Shown one piece after another: positions 24,793 through 29,475 of a stretch of 29,475 nucleotides of DNA (positions are counted from its first letter, which is position 1; every line of letters starts with the position of its first letter). Both the position numbers and the translations under genes were made by a program. Source of the DNA: Deltaproteobacteria bacterium (GTDB taxonomy: Bacteria; Desulfobacterota; DSM-4660; Desulfatiglandales; HGW-15). The stretch spans positions 1 through 29,475 of the forward strand of contig JAFGDF010000108.1 in assembly GCA_016932235.1 (NCBI GenBank). Direction: 5' to 3'. The notes under the pieces were generated by a model, which was given only the letters and a program-made list of their open reading frames with translations, was not told where the DNA came from and made no database searches.

Positions 24793-26658
24793 ATGTCTCA
24801 TAAACATATCCCCAAAAAGATCAATGTGAAGCTGGCCATTATTTTCCCGTTATTATTTTCAGCGCAACATCTTTTTGCATCACAGGGAGCCCCCGATCCA
24901 ATCTCCTGGGAGTTTCTAATAATCGGAATGCTTGGAGGGCTGGCGCTGTTTCTATATGGTATGGGAAAAATGAGTGAGGGCATGAAAAAAATCGCCGGAA
25001 ATAAAATGAGGAAGACCCTCGCGGCGCTCACCAGGAACAGGGTAACGGCATTGTTAGTAGGCGCATTTGTTACAATGGTGATACAGTCAAGCAGCGCAAC
25101 AACCGTGATGCTGGTGAGTTTTGTTCAGGCAGGCCTATTGAGTTTTGGGCAATCCCTAGGGATTATACTGGGTGCCGATATAGGGACGACCGTCACCGCA
25201 CAGTTGATAGCCTTCAATGTGACGGATTACGCCCTTTTAATGATCGCAATGGGTTTTGGCCTGAATTTATTTTCCAGGAACGATGGCCTCAAAAACATAG
25301 GTGAAATCATCATGGGCTTTGGAATCCTTTTTTTCGGGATGAATTTAATGAGCGATGCCATGGCACCGCTACGCGGACTGCCAGGCATTCTTGTAGCAAT
25401 GAAAGGCATGGAAAATCCTTTCCTAGGCCTGCTGGTCGGGACCGTCTTCACCGCCCTTGTTCAGAGCAGCGCCGCCTCGATTGGAATCGTTATCGTTCTG
25501 GCGCACCAGGGATTGATAACACTTGAATCGGGTATTCCCATTATTTTAGGGGCAAATATAGGCACCTGCATCACCGCGGGCCTGGCCTCCATTAACACCA
25601 CACGGGAAGCAAAACGCGTGGCCCTTGCGCATGTGCTCTTCAAGGTCGCGGGGGTCATGTTATTCATCTTCTGGATTCCGGGCTTCTCTGAACTTGTCAG
25701 AAACATATCTCTCCGATTCGGATCAGATATAGCCAGACAGATTGCCAATGCTCATACTATCTTCAATGTGAGCCTTGGAGTGGTTTTTCTCCCATTCATA
25801 GATATTTTTCTCAGGCTTATTTTAAAGATTTTGCCGGATAAGACGGAAGATTTAAGCATCAGACCCAGAACGATATATCTTGACGAAAACAGCCTCTCAT
25901 CCCCCGCTATGGCCATCGAACTTGCAAGGAGAGAAATCTCTCACATGGCGGAGATCGTCGGCCGAATGCTCCGAGCAATCATTATTCCATTCGTTTCCGA
26001 TGAAAAATGGATAAAAAGGGAATCATTGGGCAGTGATGAAAAAGAACTCCTTTTAAGGGAAATACCTGTCATGGACGAACGACACCCAAACCTCACTCTC
26101 TTTGAAGCCCTGGACATGAGAGAAGAAAAGATTGATTTTCTCAATGACAAAATACATGACTTTTTAATAAGGATCGCCAAGCAGGAGTCCACTGCCAACC
26201 TGGCGAATGAGATATATGGAATGATATCCATATCAAGCGATCTGGAGAGTATTGGTGATATTATCCACAGAAATCTGGTAAAACTGATTGCTAAAAAAAG
26301 GCAGCTGAATGTGGATTTTTCAGAGGAAGGAAAAGAGGAACTGATGATCTATCATGAAAAGGCGTGCAGCCAGATCAACCGCCTTCAGGAAGCCTTTTCA
26401 GAACGCAACCTGGAAAAGGCCCAAAAGATCATGGAAGGAGAAAGAAGGTATCTGGACCTGGAAGCACAATACAGGATAAAACATCTGGAAAGAGTGCGGC
26501 ATGAGCGCCTGCAATCGGTTGAGACTCATGAAGTACACATGGAGCTGATGGATATCCTTAAGCAGATAATCTTCTACACATCAAATATAGCACAAACCTT
26601 CCTTTTACAATACGGACCGGGCTTATACAGAAGCCAGTTATTAGATGAAACTTTATAA
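24793..26658 (+). CDS. Na/Pi cotransporter family protein with C-terminal PhoU-like domain
   Basis: This 621-residue protein begins with a hydrophobic leader (about 10-30). The membrane half carries the two inverted Na/Pi repeats with QSSSATTVM and QSSAASIGI plus GADIGTTVTA and GANIGTCITA. The last ~270 residues are soluble, helical and charged, in the PhoU-like arrangement (segments with ESIGDIIHRN and a long helix rich in Glu and Arg). NptA-type proteins cotransport sodium and phosphate; some bacterial members may instead export phosphate. GAGGAA precedes the ATG. No Pho box was recognised. Confidence 0.92.
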   Translation: MSHKHIPKKINVKLAIIFPLLFSAQHLFASQGAPDPISWEFLIIGMLGGLALFLYGMGKMSEGMKKIAGNKMRKTLAALTRNRVTALLVGAFVTMVIQSSSATTVMLVSFVQAGLLSFGQSLGIILGADIGTTVTAQLIAFNVTDYALLMIAMGFGLNLFSRNDGLKNIGEIIMGFGILFFGMNLMSDAMAPLRGLPGILVAMKGMENPFLGLLVGTVFTALVQSSAASIGIVIVLAHQGLITLESGIPIILGANIGTCITAGLASINTTREAKRVALAHVLFKVAGVMLFIFWIPGFSELVRNISLRFGSDIARQIANAHTIFNVSLGVVFLPFIDIFLRLILKILPDKTEDLSIRPRTIYLDENSLSSPAMAIELARREISHMAEIVGRMLRAIIIPFVSDEKWIKRESLGSDEKELLLREIPVMDERHPNLTLFEALDMREEKIDFLNDKIHDFLIRIAKQESTANLANEIYGMISISSDLESIGDIIHRNLVKLIAKKRQLNVDFSEEGKEELMIYHEKACSQINRLQEAFSERNLEKAQKIMEGERRYLDLEAQYRIKHLERVRHERLQSVETHEVHMELMDILKQIIFYTSNIAQTFLLQYGPGLYRSQLLDETL

Positions 26659-26779
26659 AAAATAGCCCGCAGGGGTGTGATACTGAGAGACAATTATCAC
26701 ATAGCATATTCCCTATGGTAATTTCATATCATTCAGAGATTCTTACACGCGCGATTGATGGCCACCGGACGAGCAGGCT

Positions 26780-27088
26780 TTAGGCCTCACGCAACAGTCT
26801 CGCGCTCAGACCTTCCGTTATCCCATCCGCCTTTTTCTGGAAAGCCTTAATATGCGGGCTTGACAAATGCTCTTTAAGGGCTTCCATGCCCTCCCAGATC
26901 TCAATCGTCGTGACTATATTTTCATCCTTTTCCTGAACAGGGTCATCTGTATCTATATCCACTGTAAGCAGATATTGTTTACAGCCCTTCTCCTTGAGTG
27001 TCTCCGGCATGAGTTCCTTCTTGAACATGTCAATAAATTCCGCGCGTTTCCCCGGTCTGATTTTTGTGAATGCGACTACATAGACCAT
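26780..27088 (-). CDS. Antibiotic-biosynthesis monooxygenase (ABM) domain protein
   Basis: This ~102-residue ferredoxin-like alpha-beta barrel protein starts MVYVVAFTKIRPGKRAEF and has VTTIEIWEGMEALKEHLSS. These are typical of the YgiN/quinol monooxygenase-like family, which act as dimers on quinones or similar aromatic compounds; many members have no known substrate. The frame runs upstream to 27142, but AGGAGGG with a six-base spacer fixes the start at the ATG at 27088. It stands alone on this strand. Confidence 0.87.
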   Translation of the reverse strand: MVYVVAFTKIRPGKRAEFIDMFKKELMPETLKEKGCKQYLLTVDIDTDDPVQEKDENIVTTIEIWEGMEALKEHLSSPHIKAFQKKADGITEGLSARLLREA

Positions 27089-27178
27089 CTTTTTCCCTCC
27101 TGACCTGAAATATAAATAACCGGCAGATCCATCTATGGGCATATACCATAAAGAAGGCCTTCAGGAAAGAAAAGACTG

Positions 27179-27448
27179 TCAGAAATGAGGATTATCCTCT
27201 GTATTTACCTCTGTGCCCTCACCAAGTACCATGTACTTGTAGGCTTCATACAGCAGCAGTCTTACCCTGGGGATATCATTGACATCAAGGCTGTTCGCTG
27301 ATTTCCACTCTCCGTCCGCGCTTTTATAACGTTTCCTGAAAGATGCCCTTTTATTTTTGATCTCTTTTCCATCTTTCGTCACAGTAACATTTTCAAATAT
27401 TGATACCTCGCATGCCCCGCATTTGAATCTCTTTTCCGGCTGTGTCAT
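27179..27448 (-). CDS. Conserved-looking small CxxC protein of unknown function
   Basis: This 89-residue protein starts MTQPEKRFKCGACEVSIFEN, with one CxxC pair, and continues with a basic beta-rich middle (KRASFRKRYK) and a C-terminal helix rich in aliphatic residues (VRLLLYEAYKYMVLG). I recall similar unnamed proteins in anaerobic bacteria and archaea but no function. The frame extends to 27496, but GGAGGGGAAAAGGG places the start at 27448. It lies about 90 bases upstream of the ABM protein gene and could be co-transcribed. Confidence 0.75.
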   Translation of the reverse strand: MTQPEKRFKCGACEVSIFENVTVTKDGKEIKNKRASFRKRYKSADGEWKSANSLDVNDIPRVRLLLYEAYKYMVLGEGTEVNTEDNPHF

Positions 27449-27826
27449 CCCTTTTCCCCTCCTTTTTTTTATTACTATATTCATCATCTGTGCCAAAAAA
27501 TAAGGGAAGACCGCAGGTAAAAAATATCAAAGACTTAGGATATTTTCATGATGGTCAACTCAATATCTCTTATTTATCTGCCCATTTAATTGTACATTCT
27601 TGCACAATATATATAAAATGCCGCCTTCAGTGCATCAACGGGAAAGTTCAGGATTTTGATAAGACCGACTTATCGAAGTTTTTGCAATCGAATGATAACT
27701 GAAACTTTTAAAATGAAATCACAGATTATAATGGATAGATAGATTTTAGGTTTTCAATGCCGGGTTAAACTATTATTTTGTAGTGCTTTTTCCGAATTTG
27801 ATATATTTCTTTTAAACAATGAGAGC

Positions 27827-27855
27827 TTTAGCGTCCTAATGACGTCAGATATAAT
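27827..27855 (+). promoter_or_regulatory. Candidate promoter for the yggS-ttcA-like operon
   Basis: TTTAGC (27827-27832), 17 bp, TATAAT (27850-27855). The -10 is perfect and the -35 is poor. It implies a leader of about 140 bases before the ATG at 28003. Confidence 0.35.
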
Positions 27856-27910
27856 ATGTTAGGTTCTTCTCCAATATCGTTGAAGAAATCAGCCAGAGAT
27901 AGACACCAGC

Positions 27911-27945
27911 AGTCTGCCGGACAAAGTCCGACAGGCTCCCAGGCT
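27911..27945. repeat. Copy 2 of the dispersed repeat, with full hairpin
   Basis: A 12-bp stem (27911-27922 against 27926-27937, one wobble, one mismatch) encloses an AAA loop. Bases 27919-27945 match 7931-7957 in 21 of 27 positions. It lies in the leader region of the yggS-like gene. Confidence 0.55.
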
Positions 27946-28002
27946 TATATTTAGCCTGATGGCTAAAAATCGCAGCATGGAAAACTACGGAGAATTTTAA
28001 AA

Positions 28003-28656
28003 ATGATCAAGGAAAATATAAAAAGTATCTTAGGCGAATTACCGCCGGGAGTTATCCTCGTGGGCGCAGCCAAAACGCGGACGCCGGAAGAGATTATAAA
28101 AGCGCTGGACGCGGGTCTTGAGATAATCGGGGAAAATTATGTCCAGGAAGCGGAAAGGGCTTATTCTGTTATTGGAGGAAAAGCCAAATGGCACATGATC
28201 GGGCATCTCCAGAGCAACAAGGCAAAAAAGGCGGTTGAGATTTTTGACATGATCGAAACACTGGATTCCATGAAAATTGCCTCCGCAATTGAAAAGGCCT
28301 GTCAAAACACTGGGAAAATAATGGAGGTGCTCATTGAAATAAACAGCGGGGAGGAGGTCAGGAAGACCGGGGTCCTGCCCCGTGATGCCATATCTATGAT
28401 TAGGGAGATGGCCGAGCTTAAAAATATCAGGATTAAGGGGCTCATGACAATGGGACCATTTAGCGGCGATCCTGAAAACGCGCGGCCATATTTTAAAAAA
28501 ACAAGAGAAGTATTTGAAAAAGTCAGGGACATGAACATTACGGACGTTGATATGAAATATCTGTCCATGGGTATGTCCAACTCCTATAAGGTCGCAATTG
28601 AGGAAGGCGCAAATATGATCAGGATAGGAACAGGAATATTCGGGGACCGAATTTGA
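28003..28656 (+). CDS. YggS/PROSC-family PLP-binding protein
   Basis: This 217-residue protein has an alanine-racemase-like TIM barrel and binds pyridoxal phosphate. It is known from the family to maintain PLP homeostasis rather than to catalyse a defined reaction. The PLP lysine is Lys24 in VGAAKTRTPEE. GENYVQEA, WHMIGHLQSNKAK and the C-terminal MGMSNSYKVAIEEGANMIRIGTGIFG (in outline) are all family signatures. GGAG lies about ten bases upstream of the ATG. The next gene starts directly after its stop. Confidence 0.94.
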   Translation: MIKENIKSILGELPPGVILVGAAKTRTPEEIIKALDAGLEIIGENYVQEAERAYSVIGGKAKWHMIGHLQSNKAKKAVEIFDMIETLDSMKIASAIEKACQNTGKIMEVLIEINSGEEVRKTGVLPRDAISMIREMAELKNIRIKGLMTMGPFSGDPENARPYFKKTREVFEKVRDMNITDVDMKYLSMGMSNSYKVAIEEGANMIRIGTGIFGDRI

Positions 28657-28659
28657 GTG

Positions 28660-29382
28660 ATGACCAGATTCGCTGAAAGAGAGATGAAACGCCTGATGGG
28701 AAAGGCGATTTATAAATACGGCATGACTGAGGAAGGTGATCACATCCTGGTGTCCGTTTCCGGGGGAAAAGACAGCATGTCGTTGTTATGGCTCCTGAGG
28801 GAGAGGATACAGAGAATACCCATTGATTACCGTATTACCGCGGTTCACGTTGATCCCGGTTTTGGCAATGATTCAGCGGCAAGGATGGCCGACTTTTTTG
28901 AAAACAGTGGCTTTGATTATAAAATAATAACCGGCGATTTCGGCCCAAAGGCGCATAGCCCGGAAAACAGGGAAAACCCCTGCTTCTTCTGCTCCAGACA
29001 AAGGAGAAAAGCAGTCTTTGAACTTGCGGGCGAACTCAACTGTAACAAGATTGCCCTGGGCCATCACAAGGACGATATGATAGAAACCTTTTTTCTTAAT
29101 ATCCTCTTCGGCGCTTCCGTCAGTACCATGATGCCCGTGCAGGATTTTTTTAACGGAAAAATCAGGGCGATCAGGCCCATGTTCATGATCGATGAGGATA
29201 TCATCTCAAAGTATTTCATGGAATCAGCCCTGCCTGCGATAGAACTCGGATGCCCCTCGGCAGGTGTTTCAAAAAGATATGAGATCAGGAAATTGCTCCA
29301 CGACCTTTATCGCACAAATAAAAAGATAAAAGGGAATATATTCCACGCCCTGCAGAACGTCAGGCCTGAATATCTTTTGTAA
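28660..29382 (+). CDS. TtcA-like PP-loop tRNA sulfurtransferase
   Basis: This ~240-residue N-type PP-loop ATPase has SGGKDS at 35-40 (frame numbering from the GTG at 28657). Cys109-x2-Cys112 in NPCFFC and Cys199 correspond in pattern to the three Cys that hold the [4Fe-4S] cluster of TtcA. GHHKDDMIETFFLN is the conserved second PP-loop-family motif. TtcA makes 2-thiocytidine at position 32 of tRNA; other members of this fold thiolate different positions, so the exact product is uncertain. A GTG at 28657 abuts the yggS stop and is followed by ATG at 28660. Coupled translation is likely. Confidence 0.88.
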   Translation: MTRFAEREMKRLMGKAIYKYGMTEEGDHILVSVSGGKDSMSLLWLLRERIQRIPIDYRITAVHVDPGFGNDSAARMADFFENSGFDYKIITGDFGPKAHSPENRENPCFFCSRQRRKAVFELAGELNCNKIALGHHKDDMIETFFLNILFGASVSTMMPVQDFFNGKIRAIRPMFMIDEDIISKYFMESALPAIELGCPSAGVSKRYEIRKLLHDLYRTNKKIKGNIFHALQNVRPEYLL

Positions 29383-29400
29383 TAAAGCTTAAGCCTGCGC

Positions 29401-29475
29401 CTACCTTTCGAGCGGAATATCACCAAGATTGACGTCTTTTGAGGTGTTTAGATCAGAGAAATACTTTGCCTTAAA
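29401..29475 (-). CDS. 3' end of a minus-strand gene cut by the window edge
   Basis: The minus frame entering at base 29475 is open for 24 codons and ends in TAG at 29401-29403. The peptide end (YFSDLNTSKDVNLGDIPLER) has natural-looking composition and no stops, so a gene converging on the TtcA-like gene is likely. It is too short to identify. Confidence 0.5.
   Translation of the reverse strand, partial: FKAKYFSDLNTSKDVNLGDIPLER

Larger units (their letters stand above)
27449..28002. other. AT-rich gene-poor gap with promoter and hairpins ahead of yggS
   Basis: No gene is well supported. An open frame from a GTG at 27490 to 27702 has no ribosome site and odd composition. A perfect -10 TATAAT lies at 27850-27855, with a weak -35 TTTAGC 17 bp upstream, beside the palindrome TGACGTCA (27840-27847). 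A dispersed-repeat hairpin and two overlapping hairpins follow in the presumed leader of the next gene. Confidence 0.5.

Noticed and set aside
27442..27702. 86-codon plus-strand frame (or 71 codons from GTG 27490)
   Set aside because: It overlaps the start of a better-supported minus-strand gene, lacks a ribosome site and has an unconvincing composition.

Overview
The window looks like a moderate-GC chromosomal segment of an anaerobic member of the Desulfobacterota (former Deltaproteobacteria; sulfate-reducing or syntrophic type). This is inferred from gene content: a MrpORP-type ATPase with ferredoxin-containing MinD/NBP35 ATPases, FeoAB, nickel-maturation proteins CooC/CooT, a rubrerythrin-like diiron protein and paired CaiB/BaiF CoA-transferases. 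There is no tRNA, rRNA, CRISPR array, transposase or reverse transcriptase that I can see.

Layout. 1-1.7 kb: gltX (+), preceded by a non-coding, hairpin-bearing stretch. 1.9-4.7 kb (-): an NAD(P)-binding SDR/DUF2867 protein, an AMIN-domain lipoprotein and a dCMP deaminase. 4.8-8.7 kb (-): a metal-handling block, CooT and CooC (nickel), FeoB and FeoA (ferrous iron) and a ZIP transporter. 8.9-14.8 kb (-): a ten-gene metallocluster/Fe-S assembly cluster. It holds a NifX-like protein, MrpORP (NBP35 ATPase fused to a NifX-like domain), two IscU/NifU-like scaffolds, a second NifX-like protein, two ferredoxin-MinD ATPases, two zinc-ribbon proteins and one small unknown. 15.1-15.6 kb (-): a rubrerythrin-like protein. 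15.7-20.0 kb (-): a complete CUT1-type ABC importer. 20.5-23.3 kb (+): two CaiB/BaiF CoA-transferases. 23.4-24.6 kb (-): an ArsB/NhaD-SLC13-type transporter. 24.8-26.7 kb (+): a Na/Pi cotransporter with a PhoU-like tail. 26.8-27.4 kb (-): an ABM monooxygenase-like protein and a conserved unknown. 28.0-29.4 kb (+): a YggS-type PLP protein and a TtcA-like sulfurtransferase. The right edge cuts a minus-strand gene.

The most interesting region is the metallocluster locus at 8.9-15.0 kb. Its gene types match the orange protein (ORP) loci known from Desulfovibrio, but it is enlarged by two different IscU-like scaffolds and three NifX-like domains. Directly upstream there is a complete sigma-54 control region: a -24/-12 element (14855-14869), a perfect IHF consensus (14909-14921) and two copies of ATTGC-N4-ATGCAA spaced 32 bp (14965-15011), where an enhancer-binding activator would sit. 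With the downstream Ni, Fe and ZIP genes on the same strand, about 10 kb appears devoted to acquiring metals and building metal centres.

Other items: a ~250-nt GC-rich structured segment ahead of the CoA-transferase operon; a double-hairpin REP-like element between the two CoA-transferases; a dispersed 27-nt repeat present twice 20 kb apart; an apparent frameshift separating a coiled-coil tail from a NifX-like gene; and 19-bp direct repeats in front of the ABC importer. All functional calls are by eye from motifs; no searches were run.
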